Positions 32,052-40,776 of a DNA stretch of 44,723 bases are shown in pieces (positions within the stretch are counted from its first letter, which is position 1; each line of letters starts with the position of its first letter). The notes below the pieces were generated by a model, which was given only the letters and a program-made list of their open reading frames with translations, ran no database searches and had not been told where the DNA came from. Source of the stretch: a delta proteobacterium NaphS2 (lineage in GTDB: Bacteria; Desulfobacterota; DSM-4660; Desulfatiglandales; Desulfatiglandaceae); assembly GCA_000179315.1 (NCBI GenBank), contig ADZZ01000306.1, positions 721 to 45,443 of the forward strand, given 5' to 3'. The position numbers were made by a program, and so were the translations under genes.

Positions 32052-33233
32052 ATGGAGAGTATAAAAGATAAAGTAGCGATAATAGGAATGGGTTGCACGG
32101 AGTTCGGCGAACGGTGGGACAAGGGGCCCTACGAACTGATCGTTGAATCCTGTTTCGAGGCCTTTGAGGACGCAGGGATCGAGGCCAAAGATATTCAGGC
32201 GGCTTGGTTTGCAAGTCTGGTATCGGGCTCTACCGGATCGCGTCTGTCCAATGCTTTAAAATTAGAGTACATACCGATCACCAGAGTGGAAAATTTTTGC
32301 TCGGGGGGGCTTCATGCACTGGCCAATGCCTGCTATGCAGTCGCTTCCGGGACATGCGATATTGCCTTGGCGTGTGGTGTTGAGAAGCTGAAAGACCGGG
32401 CAACCGGTTTTGGCATAGCGGGCCCCGAACCGATAGATAGCAGCAAGGTGATGCCGGAGACACCACCAGCGAATATGTTCGCGGAGATAGCCATCCGATA
32501 TTTTCATGACCGTGGCTGGGATATTGAGGAAGGGAAAAGGATACTGGCACAAGTCTCCGTAAAAAGTCATCATAATGGGACATTGAGCCCCAAGGCCCAT
32601 CTCAGGCGCGAGATTACCGTTGAAGATGTGCTAAAGGCTCCCATGCTGATCCATCCCCTGGGTCTCTATGACTGTTGTGGCATCAGTGACGGCAGCGCTG
32701 CCGCGATCGTGGTGCGGGCGGATATGGCCAAGGACTTCAGAGATGATTACGTACTGGTAAAAGCGTTTGGTTTCAATTCCGGCGCAGGACAGGCAACGCT
32801 TCAGGATGATTATGATTTTTTACATATCCAGGAGAATATTGAGGCCGCCAATTTTGCCTATAGACAGGCGGGCATAAAGAACCCGAGAAAGGAGATAGAC
32901 CTGGCCCAGGTTCATGACTGTTTTTCAATCCATGAGTTGATGCTCTATGAAGAGTTGGGCTTCAGTCCCAAAGGAAAGGCCCGGGAAGACGTTGAGGCAG
33001 GTACTTTTGCCTTGGACGGAGATCTGCCCGTTAATACAGATGGCGGTCTAAAATGCTTTGGCCACCCATTATCCGCCAGCGGCCTCAGAATGACCTATGA
33101 GATATATAAGCAATTACAAGACAAGGCAGGACCACGCCAGGTAAAGAACTGCAGGTTAGGCCTTGCTCATAATGCCGGAGGTGTCATTGGCTCTCTTAAT
33201 GCTGCCGTGTCTATCTATGGGCGAAGAGATTGA
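32052..33233 (+). CDS. Thiolase-family acyltransferase (SCP2/BbsB-like)
   Basis: A 393-residue thiolase of the SCP2-type branch. The nucleophilic Cys83 is in NFCSGGLHAL, and His residues lie in VHDCFSIHEL and CFGHPLSASG. The last catalytic Cys of biosynthetic thiolases (CGGG) is absent and HNAGG stands there, as is usual for SCP2-type thiolases. ATG 32052 is preferred: TTGGAGG lies upstream, and the earlier in-frame TTG overlaps that site. With the DUF35 fusion protein upstream it may cleave a beta-ketoacyl-CoA to acetyl-CoA or another acyl-CoA, the expected last step after carboxylation and CoA activation. Confidence 0.8.
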   Translation: MESIKDKVAIIGMGCTEFGERWDKGPYELIVESCFEAFEDAGIEAKDIQAAWFASLVSGSTGSRLSNALKLEYIPITRVENFCSGGLHALANACYAVASGTCDIALACGVEKLKDRATGFGIAGPEPIDSSKVMPETPPANMFAEIAIRYFHDRGWDIEEGKRILAQVSVKSHHNGTLSPKAHLRREITVEDVLKAPMLIHPLGLYDCCGISDGSAAAIVVRADMAKDFRDDYVLVKAFGFNSGAGQATLQDDYDFLHIQENIEAANFAYRQAGIKNPRKEIDLAQVHDCFSIHELMLYEELGFSPKGKAREDVEAGTFALDGDLPVNTDGGLKCFGHPLSASGLRMTYEIYKQLQDKAGPRQVKNCRLGLAHNAGGVIGSLNAAVSIYGRRD

Positions 33234-33270
33234 TTTTATATTGAACCGGCATTCTAAGAGGAGGTGAAAA

Positions 33271-34341
33271 ATGAGAACAATAGGAGACGGGAAACGGCTG
33301 GGTTGGGTACTTTTGTGCGCCTCGATCTTGGCGTTGGCATTTTTCACGGATAGCTACGCCGGCGATGCAATGCCGACGCCGGCCAACCCAAAGGAACTGA
33401 GGTTCAGTCACTTTGCCCCGGCTCGGCATCCGATTCAAGCAGCTGGATTTGAACCTTGGGCAAAAGCGGTGGAGGAACGCACGGGGGGGAGGATCAAAAT
33501 AACATTTTACCCTGCCCAAACGCTGTGCAAGGCCAAGGATAACTATGACGCGGCTGTCTCGGGCATCGCGGATATTGCCTTTGCATCTATCGCATATAGT
33601 CCCGGCCGATTTCCTTTAAGCGAGGTCCTCTTCCTGCCCTTTATCGGTTCGGTATCGGCAGAGGATGGTACCCGTATCTATCAGGAGTTGTTCAATAAAT
33701 TTTCACAGATGCGGGATGAGTATTCGGAAGTAAAGGTCCTGTGGCTGCATACCTGTGGCGCAGTCGGCTTAAGCTCGAACAAGAAACCGATTCGCAGGCT
33801 GGAGGACATCCAAAAAATGCTGGTGAGGGCACCCGGGCCTTTGGCTGCGACCGTGGAAGCATTGGGGGCTACGCCGGTGGCCATGTCCGCCCCTGACATG
33901 TACATCGCCATGGAAAAGGGAACCGTTGATGCTATGTACATGCCGAAAGAAGCACTGAAGTCGCTCAAGCTTTATGAGGTGACCAAGTATCATACGATTG
34001 GTGCGGAGAATATGTATGCGCCTTTCTGCGTGGCTATGAATCTCAAGGTCTGGAATTCCTTACCACCGGACATTCAGCGGATAATAGAAGAGGAAAGCGT
34101 GAAAGCGGCGGTTCTAAATGCCGGGAACTGGGACAAAGGGGACAAAGACGCCATTGAATTTGTAAAGGCGAAAGGACATGAACTCATATATCTCTCACCC
34201 GAGGAGATAGACAGGTGGCGCGCGAAGACTCATCCATTGTGGGATAAATGGGTGGCTGACACAGAGGCAAAAGGGTTACCCGGCAAGGCGGTTCTGGGTG
34301 AGACGCTTCGTCTTATGAAGGAAAGCGAAAAGAGGCCTTAG
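33271..34341 (+). CDS. dctP: TRAP transporter substrate-binding protein (DctP family)
   Basis: A 356-residue secreted binding protein. A signal peptide is visible: basic start MRTIGDGKR, hydrophobic core of about residues 10-25, and a cleavage site after SYA near residue 30. The body has the DctP family pattern LRFSHFAPARHPIQA, FYPAQTLCKA and the late VAMNLKVWNSLP region. It captures an organic acid in the periplasm for the DctQM permease encoded next. GAGGAGGTG precedes the ATG. The substrate is not determined by the sequence; a carboxylate of the same pathway is likely. Confidence 0.88.
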   Translation: MRTIGDGKRLGWVLLCASILALAFFTDSYAGDAMPTPANPKELRFSHFAPARHPIQAAGFEPWAKAVEERTGGRIKITFYPAQTLCKAKDNYDAAVSGIADIAFASIAYSPGRFPLSEVLFLPFIGSVSAEDGTRIYQELFNKFSQMRDEYSEVKVLWLHTCGAVGLSSNKKPIRRLEDIQKMLVRAPGPLAATVEALGATPVAMSAPDMYIAMEKGTVDAMYMPKEALKSLKLYEVTKYHTIGAENMYAPFCVAMNLKVWNSLPPDIQRIIEEESVKAAVLNAGNWDKGDKDAIEFVKAKGHELIYLSPEEIDRWRAKTHPLWDKWVADTEAKGLPGKAVLGETLRLMKESEKRP

Positions 34342-34347
34342 TCGCAT

Positions 34348-34854
34348 ATGTGGTTAATCAAAATTGCTCTCCTGATACGGAGGGTCTTTTCTCCGATAAG
34401 CGAATACATGAGTGCCGTGGGTGCGTGGACGCTACTGGGAGTGACTTTTCTTACGACCGTTGATATTATTTTGCGTTACTTGTTTAACCGACCGATTCGC
34501 GGCACTTACGAGGTAACCGAATTCATGCTCTGCGTCCTGGTTTTTTTTGGGCTGGCTTACACCGCTTCCAACAGGGGGCATGTCAATGTGTCGCTGATCG
34601 TTTCTCTATTGCCCAAACGGGCTCGATCAATTATTGACAGCGCGACGCATTTTCTGAGTATGGGCCTGATCCTGATAATGGCGTGGAGGGGATTTGTGCA
34701 GGCCAGGATCTACTGGCAGCAAGACCTCACCTCCTCAATCATTCACGTACCTATTTTCCCTTTTCTTTTTGTAGTGGCATTTGGCAGCGCAGTGCTTGTT
34801 ATCATACTTTTTGCAGACTTTCTCGAAGCCTTGGGCCAGGCGGTAACCAGATGA
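34348..34854 (+). CDS. dctQ: TRAP transporter small permease (DctQ family)
   Basis: A 168-residue protein with four predicted membrane helices, the expected number for DctQ. The family motif around RYLFNRPIRGTYEVTEF (residues 46-62) is clear. It starts 6 bp after the binding-protein gene and its stop overlaps the start of the large permease (ATGA), so the three genes form one operon. Confidence 0.88.
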   Translation: MWLIKIALLIRRVFSPISEYMSAVGAWTLLGVTFLTTVDIILRYLFNRPIRGTYEVTEFMLCVLVFFGLAYTASNRGHVNVSLIVSLLPKRARSIIDSATHFLSMGLILIMAWRGFVQARIYWQQDLTSSIIHVPIFPFLFVVAFGSAVLVIILFADFLEALGQAVTR

Positions 34855-36149
34855 GTCCGGTCGCAACAGGTGTAATCGGGATTGGGGCTCTTTTTATGCT
34901 TTTGGCTTCCGGAATGCCGGTTGCCTTTGCAATGGGGCTGGTTGGCTTTGTGGGATCATGTTATCTGATCAGCATGGATGCCGGTCTCAGCATCATGGGG
35001 ATCGTCCCTTACAGCACTACCGCCGCTTACAATCTGAGCGTCCTTCCGGTCTTTATTCTGATGGGGCAATTCGCCATGTACGGGGGCTTCACAAAAGACT
35101 TATATCGGGCCGCACATAAATGGCTGGGACATCTGCCGGGAGGTCTTGCTATGGCCACAATCGGGGCATGTGCAGGTTTTTCCGCCATCAGCGGCTCCAG
35201 TGTCGTCACAGCAGCAACGATGGGAGAGGTGGCCCTCCCGGAAATGAAAAGGTACGAATACGCTCCTTCACTGGCTACGGGATCGGTTGCCGCCGGAGGT
35301 GGTTTGGGCATCCTGATCCCTCCAAGCACGATCTTTATCATCTATTGCATTCTCGCCGAAGAATCCATAGGGAAGCTTTTTGCAGCCGGCATCCTGCCAG
35401 GTCTCCTTCTCACGGTCTTGCTTATGCTCAGTGTTTATGTCCAGGTGCGACACAATCCCCGATTGGCGCCTCCCATACCAAAAGTGAGCAACAGGGAAAA
35501 AATAGGCTCTTTCAAAGGTACCTGGCAGGTATTGCTGCTGTTTGGAATCGTCATGGGCGGTATCTGGACAGGTGTATTTACGGCTACCGAGGGGGCCGCA
35601 ATCGGGGCTTCCGGAGCATTCCTTCTTGCCTTTGCCAGCAGGAGACTTAGCTGGCGGGAATTTTTATCATCTCTCAAGCAGGCCGCTCAAACCTCGGCCA
35701 TGGCTTTTGCCATAGTCATCGGTGCCATGATTTTCGGTTATTTCCTGTCCGTCACAAGACTGCCCACTGAGTTGGCAAGCTGGATGGCAGGTCTGGGCCT
35801 GCCCCGGTACCTGATACTCATCGTCGTCATCCTTACCCTCCTGTTGCTCGGCTGTGTGATGGAGTCTCTGTCAATGGTTCTCCTTACCATACCAATTTTC
35901 CTTCCGGTGATCGAAGCGTTGGGCTTTGACACACTCTGGTTTGGCGTCCTGGTGGCTCTGGTAGTTGAAATGGGGGTCATAACGCCGCCTGTCGGACTAA
36001 ACGTCTACGTCATTAGCGGTGTGGCAAGAGATGTCCCCCTTGAGGTTATATTCAGGGGTATATTCCCTTTCCTCCTTGCGGTAATGATTTGTATCGCTCT
36101 CATGATAATTTTTCCTCAACTGGCTCTCTTTTTGCCCGGTATCCTTTAG
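34851..36149 (+). CDS. dctM: TRAP transporter large permease (DctM family)
   Basis: A 432-residue protein of normal DctM length with about twelve hydrophobic segments. Family signatures include GFSAISGSSVVTAATMG, the TATEGAAIGA stretch, and the C-terminal region VITPPVGLNVYVISGV. ATG 34851 overlaps the dctQ stop by 4 bp; a longer open frame begins upstream inside dctQ but has no ribosome site and would add soluble, non-family sequence. It transports the bound acid with sodium or proton symport. Confidence 0.9.
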   Translation: MSPVATGVIGIGALFMLLASGMPVAFAMGLVGFVGSCYLISMDAGLSIMGIVPYSTTAAYNLSVLPVFILMGQFAMYGGFTKDLYRAAHKWLGHLPGGLAMATIGACAGFSAISGSSVVTAATMGEVALPEMKRYEYAPSLATGSVAAGGGLGILIPPSTIFIIYCILAEESIGKLFAAGILPGLLLTVLLMLSVYVQVRHNPRLAPPIPKVSNREKIGSFKGTWQVLLLFGIVMGGIWTGVFTATEGAAIGASGAFLLAFASRRLSWREFLSSLKQAAQTSAMAFAIVIGAMIFGYFLSVTRLPTELASWMAGLGLPRYLILIVVILTLLLLGCVMESLSMVLLTIPIFLPVIEALGFDTLWFGVLVALVVEMGVITPPVGLNVYVISGVARDVPLEVIFRGIFPFLLAVMICIALMIIFPQLALFLPGIL

Positions 36150-36296
36150 CTTGACGCAAAATGAGGGATGATTTATAGCTTCGGGTTAAATGGAAGTTCA
36201 AACAAAACAGATGTTGGGAGTGAAGGTAATAAGGATTGTTGATTCAGTCCGGCGTGCCTTTACATTCCGGCAAAGAAAAACGAGGAGATAGAACAG

Positions 36297-37295
36297 ATGG
36301 GAAATGACTATATGAGACGATTCTGGTCCTTTGAAAACGTCGAGAGGATTCCTTTTCTGCCCATGATGTACTCAATGGCAGCAAGAATCCAGTCGATTTC
36401 GCTAAAAGAGTTGCTCACCAATCCCACCAAGATGGCTATTGCTTTGCAGAAGGCCCATAAGTTGTTTGGCTATGACGGGATCTTCAATGTCGTCGATTGT
36501 ACTCTGGAAGCCGATGCCTGCGGATGTCAACTCAATTGGCCCGGAGAATGTGAAATGCCCGGGGTCACCTCGCATCCTTTAGAGGATGGAATAGCGGTTG
36601 ATCAGTTGCCCCTCTCGGATATTGAAAACATGGGGAGGATCCCGGCCGTATTGGAGACGACGAAAAGGTTGCAGATGGTGATGGGAAACAAAACCGATAT
36701 CATAAGTGTCCTGACAGGACCCTTAACCTTATCTCAACATCTGGCAGGTGAGACATTTAATAAAAACCTTAGTGATGATTTCAGTGAGGCTTATGACGTT
36801 ATCAGGCATGCCAATACCATCTGTATCCGTTTATGCAAATGCTATTGCGAGAGGAAAGTTGACGGCATACTAATATATGATACCCTACTATCAAAGCTGA
36901 ATTCCGAAACACTGAAACTGGTAAAGCCCTTTTATCGAACATTGTTCAATGTGGTTGATTATTTTAATATATATTTTATCATCTTTGTAGGTTCACATCC
37001 GAGCGAAACCATTGAAGATATCTTTGAATTTGATGCGAAGGGCATAATCGTTTCGGGGGACACCGACCTGGGCAATCTGGCCGATCTTGCCGAGAAGAAC
37101 GGAAAATGTTTGGGGTGGGCTATCCCGGAAGCCGCCCTGTCAGGGACTAAGGATTTCTTAAGGGAGACCGTCCTTAAGGCCGTGCCAAAAAAGAGGAGAG
37201 GTTTCTTTCTGACAACCGACGGACCGGTCCCTTATGCCACGCCGGCGGAGAATGTTCATGAATTGATGAATCTGTTTCAATCAACCGGCCCTTGA
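36297..37295 (+). CDS. Uroporphyrinogen decarboxylase-family protein without the zinc-thiol residues
   Basis: A 332-residue protein with the overall pattern of the UroD/MtaA methyltransferase family: start RFWSFENVERIPFLPMM, internal LTGPLTLSQHLAGE, and a C-terminal TPAENVHELM. Methyl-cobamide:thiol methyltransferases of this family bind zinc with a His-x-Cys and a later Cys. Here the regions read FVGSHPSET and LTTDGPVPYATP, and neither cysteine is present. There is also no corrinoid-protein gene nearby. The reaction is unknown; true haem synthesis is unlikely in this context. GAGGAG precedes the ATG by about ten bases. Confidence 0.65.
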   Translation: MGNDYMRRFWSFENVERIPFLPMMYSMAARIQSISLKELLTNPTKMAIALQKAHKLFGYDGIFNVVDCTLEADACGCQLNWPGECEMPGVTSHPLEDGIAVDQLPLSDIENMGRIPAVLETTKRLQMVMGNKTDIISVLTGPLTLSQHLAGETFNKNLSDDFSEAYDVIRHANTICIRLCKCYCERKVDGILIYDTLLSKLNSETLKLVKPFYRTLFNVVDYFNIYFIIFVGSHPSETIEDIFEFDAKGIIVSGDTDLGNLADLAEKNGKCLGWAIPEAALSGTKDFLRETVLKAVPKKRRGFFLTTDGPVPYATPAENVHELMNLFQSTGP

Positions 37296-37337
37296 TCAAC
37301 GACAATTGGGGGGTATTCAAAATAAAAGCAGGTTACC

Positions 37338-38477
37338 ATGATGGATACGGCGGTTCCGCATATAATTGATACCACACTCCGCGACGGCGAACAAGCTCCG
37401 GGTGTGGTATTTTCCCTTCAGGAAAAGATTGAAATTGGCCGACGACTGGATCAAATAGGTATTCCCGAACTTGAAATCGGCACACCAGCTATCAGTAAAG
37501 CGGAGCAAAGTGATATCCGATGCTTAATCAACCAGGGGTTTTCATTTCAATCGACTTGCTGGGCTCGTGCAACAAAAGCCGATTTGGAAGCGGTTTTGAA
37601 CACAGGTGCATCACGTGTTAACCTTTCATTTCCGGTTTCCGATGTCCAACTGAATGCATTGGAAAAAAACAGGAACTGGGTGATGAACACTCTGCCTGAA
37701 ATCATGGAGATGGCAACTGACTGGTTTGACTTTGTTGCAGTGGGTGCACAAGATGCTTCACGCGCTAATGTTCATTTTTTGAAAGAATATATTTCTGCCG
37801 TTAAATTTTATGGAGGGCAGCGGATTCGAATTGCGGACACGGTTGGAATTATGAATCCACTGAGTGTGCAGAACCTTTTTGAAATGCTTTCCAATTCATT
37901 TCCTGAACCCGATTTTGAATTTCACGGGCATAATGACTTGGGAATGGCCACGGCAAATCATGCAGTAGCTCTGACTTCCGGAGCTTCATCGGTGAGCTTG
38001 ACAGTAAACGGTCTGGGCGAGCGGGCCGGAAATGCACCTTTGGAAGAAGTCATTTTTGCGCTGAAATATTCGTACGGAATCAATTTGAATTTCGATGGAA
38101 AACTGCTTACGGAACTTTCCGCTTATGTTGAAAGAATCTCCGGCAGAAAATTGTCTGTTTCAAAACCTGTAACCGGCGAAATGGCTTTTTCGCACGAGTC
38201 GGGGATTCACTGTCGCAGCCTGAAAGAAGATCCGTTAACTTACCAACCGTTCAATCCAAATGAAATAGGAAAAGAAACCGCGTTTGTTATCGGCAAGCAT
38301 TCAGGAGCCGGAGCACTTAACGAATTTCTGGAAAAACGAAACATATTCCTGACCAAAACCGAAACGCTGGACTTGGTTTCAAAAATCAAATTACTGTCAA
38401 CACACGTAAAACGAGACCTGAACTCTGCTGAAATCCAAAAACTGATTCCCAAACGTCAATTTATTTGCTCAGTATGA
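37338..38477 (+). CDS. nifV: NifV-like homocitrate synthase
   Basis: A 379-residue member of the homocitrate/isopropylmalate synthase family. DTTLRDGEQAPG at residues 11-22 gives the catalytic Arg and metal Asp, and FHGHNDLGMA holds the metal-binding His-x-His. The match to the NifV branch (GIPELEIGTPA) is good. It condenses acetyl-CoA with a 2-oxo acid, normally 2-oxoglutarate to homocitrate for nitrogenase cofactor. No nif genes are in the window. A role in another chain-extending reaction of this region is possible. Base composition is slightly more AT-rich than the gene after it, which hints at a different origin. Confidence 0.75.
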   Translation: MMDTAVPHIIDTTLRDGEQAPGVVFSLQEKIEIGRRLDQIGIPELEIGTPAISKAEQSDIRCLINQGFSFQSTCWARATKADLEAVLNTGASRVNLSFPVSDVQLNALEKNRNWVMNTLPEIMEMATDWFDFVAVGAQDASRANVHFLKEYISAVKFYGGQRIRIADTVGIMNPLSVQNLFEMLSNSFPEPDFEFHGHNDLGMATANHAVALTSGASSVSLTVNGLGERAGNAPLEEVIFALKYSYGINLNFDGKLLTELSAYVERISGRKLSVSKPVTGEMAFSHESGIHCRSLKEDPLTYQPFNPNEIGKETAFVIGKHSGAGALNEFLEKRNIFLTKTETLDLVSKIKLLSTHVKRDLNSAEIQKLIPKRQFICSV

Positions 38478-38624
38478 AGTCAAAAATAGCCGTCATAAGG
38501 AGATGATACCTCTGGGCCTCACTAACGCCCGGTTTGTTGTCATTATTCATCTTGCCGGGCAATCAACTGAAACAAAACGCCACTGGTGAACATGTCAACA
38601 TCAGAACGGCGAGAGGAGTAAAAA

Positions 38625-40579
38625 ATGGGGAAACTGTTATGGCAACCATCGGAAGAGAGGATCAAAAATACCAACATCTACAGGCTCATGGGGCTCATCA
38701 ACAAGAAATACAACGAGAATTTTGAAAATTACGCCCAGCTTTACCAGTGGTCCATTGACAATATTCCGGATTTCTGGACGTCCATGTGGGATTTTGCGGA
38801 AATTAAAGCCTCGGCGCCTTATGAGCAGATCGTGGACGACCTTTCAAAGATGCCCGGCGCCAAATGGTTTCAGGGAGCCAAGCTCAATTTCGCGGAAAAC
38901 CTGCTTCGATACCGGGACGACCACGTTGCCCTCATCTTCAAGGGGGAGAGCCGTGACAGCACCCAAATGACCTATGGGGAGCTTTATGATGAAGTCTCAC
39001 AACTGGCGCAATACCTGAAGGAACTGGGGGTGGGTCCCAGTGACCGCGTGGCGGGTTTCATGCCCAACATGCCCCAAACCACCATCGCCATGCTGGCAGC
39101 CACCAGCCTCGGCGCCACCTGGTCCTCATGCTCACCGGATTTCGGCATCAAAGGCGTGCTGGACCGCTTCGGACAAATCAAACCGAAAGTTCTTTTTACC
39201 GCCGACGGATACCTTTTCAAGGGCAAAAATTTCGATTCCCTGGGACGAGTGGCCGACATATTAAAAGATTTGCCCTCCATCGAAAAGGTCATTGTGGCCC
39301 CCTATGTCCAAAAAGACCCCGAAATCGGCCATGTTCCAAATGCCGTTTGCTACGATGACATCAAAGACCGGTATGCGCCCGGCGATATTTCGTTTGAGCA
39401 ACTTCCCGCCGACCACCCCCTTTACATCATGTTCACCTCCGGCACCACGGGCCTGCCCAAGTGCATGGTTCAGAGCGCCGGCGGCATTCTGATCCACCAC
39501 ATGAAAGAGCTCTTGCTTCATGCAGACCTGAAGCGTGAAGACACCATTTTCTATTTTACGACCTGCGGGTGGATGATGTGGAACTGGCTTACCAGCTCGC
39601 TCAGCGTGGGAGCCACCCTCGTCCTTTTTGACGGCAATCCGTTTCATCCCGAACCGGGCGCCCTTTGGAAAATGGCCCAGGATGAAAAGATTAATATTTT
39701 CGGCACCAGTGCCGGCTATATCGCAGCTCTGCAGAATGCCGGCGTAAAACCCGGTAAGGAATATGACCTGTCACCCCTGAAGGCCGTCATGTCCACCGGG
39801 TCACCTCTTTCCGAGGAAGGCTTTGAATTCATCTATGATGAAGTGAAAAGCGATCTGCAACTGGCCTCCATATCGGGCGGCTCTGACATCAATGGCTGTT
39901 TTGCCGGCGGAAACCCCATGGGTCCTGTTTATGCCGGCGAGCTTCAGTGCCGACAGCTGGCCATGAAGGTGGAAGCATTCGATATTAACGGAAAACCGGT
40001 CATCAACCAGCAGGGTGAACTGGTGTGCACGGCTCCGGCCCCCTGCATGCCCATCTATTTCTGGGACGATCCAACGGTGAACGATATCATGCCGCCTATT
40101 TTGACGTTTATCCCAATGTCTGGCGACACGGCGATTACATTGAAATCAATAACCGGGGAGGCGTGGTTATTTATGGGCGTTCAGATGCCACCCTGAATCC
40201 CGGGGGTGTCCGTATCGGGACCGCTGAAATATACCGCCAGGTGGAGCAGATCCCTGAAATCGCCGACTGCCTGGTGGTGGGCCAAAATTGGAAGAATGAT
40301 GTCCGGGTGGTGCTTTTCGTCAAAATGGCGGAAGGCCATGAACTGACCGAGGATCTGAAAAAGCAGATCAAAACGACATTGAGAACCCATGCCTCTCCGC
40401 GCCATGTACCGGCCAAAATCGTTGCCGTACCGGACATTCCCTACACCCTGAACATGAAGAAGGTGGAACTGGCTGTAAAGAAAACCATTGAAGGACAACC
40501 GGTTCTTAACAAAGATGCGCTGAGCAATCCGGGTGCCCTGGATTACTACGAAGACATCGTTGAACTGAAGGAGGATTAA
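38625..40579 (+). pseudogene. Acetoacetyl-CoA synthetase with a single-base frameshift
   Basis: The first frame (38625-40196) covers about 480 residues of an acetoacetyl-CoA synthetase, with the AMP motif FTSGTTGLPK near 270-279 and the family TTCGWMMWNWL. The protein then jumps frame: FWDDP is read in the first frame, and [14 protein letters not shown] with all of the C-terminal domain ([11 protein letters not shown] and onward to 40579) in another. The joint is at 40071-40074, where CCAACGG looks like it lacks one base. Joined, the protein would be about 650 residues, the normal size. It may be a sequencing error, a recent mutation or a true loss. The enzyme would activate acetoacetate or another beta-keto acid, a function needed here. 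The region is more GC-rich than the catabolic genes. Confidence 0.8.
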
Positions 40580-40585
40580 AAGCCC

Positions 40586-40776
40586 TTGCCTTCCACCGTT
40601 TTTTTTCCGCACACATGCATTGAAAGCAATCTACTCGAACGCCTTTGCGAAACCTTCGGCTCCCTGGTCCTGTGTCAGCCCTGGTTCACGGAATCGACGA
40701 TTTCCTCAAGTTTTGTGGAAAAAGAAAAACTGAAAGTCTGTTTTCCCCCGGAACACCTGAAACCAAGAAAGGATTT
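40586..40776 (+). pseudogene. 5' part of an unknown gene cut by an insertion sequence
   Basis: The frame starts at TTG 40586, six bp after the synthetase stop, and gives about 63 codons (for example ESNLLERLCETFGSLVLCQP) before the insertion sequence begins at 40777. If the element and one target copy are removed, the frame continues as RKDFHHLLSEYRIWMMENQG from 42458 on. I do not recognise the family. The gene was probably the last of the synthetase operon. Confidence 0.55.

Noticed and set aside
34683-34850. Longer start for the large TRAP permease
   Set aside because: The extra 56 residues overlap the small permease in another frame and lack a ribosome site; ATG 34851 gives the normal length.
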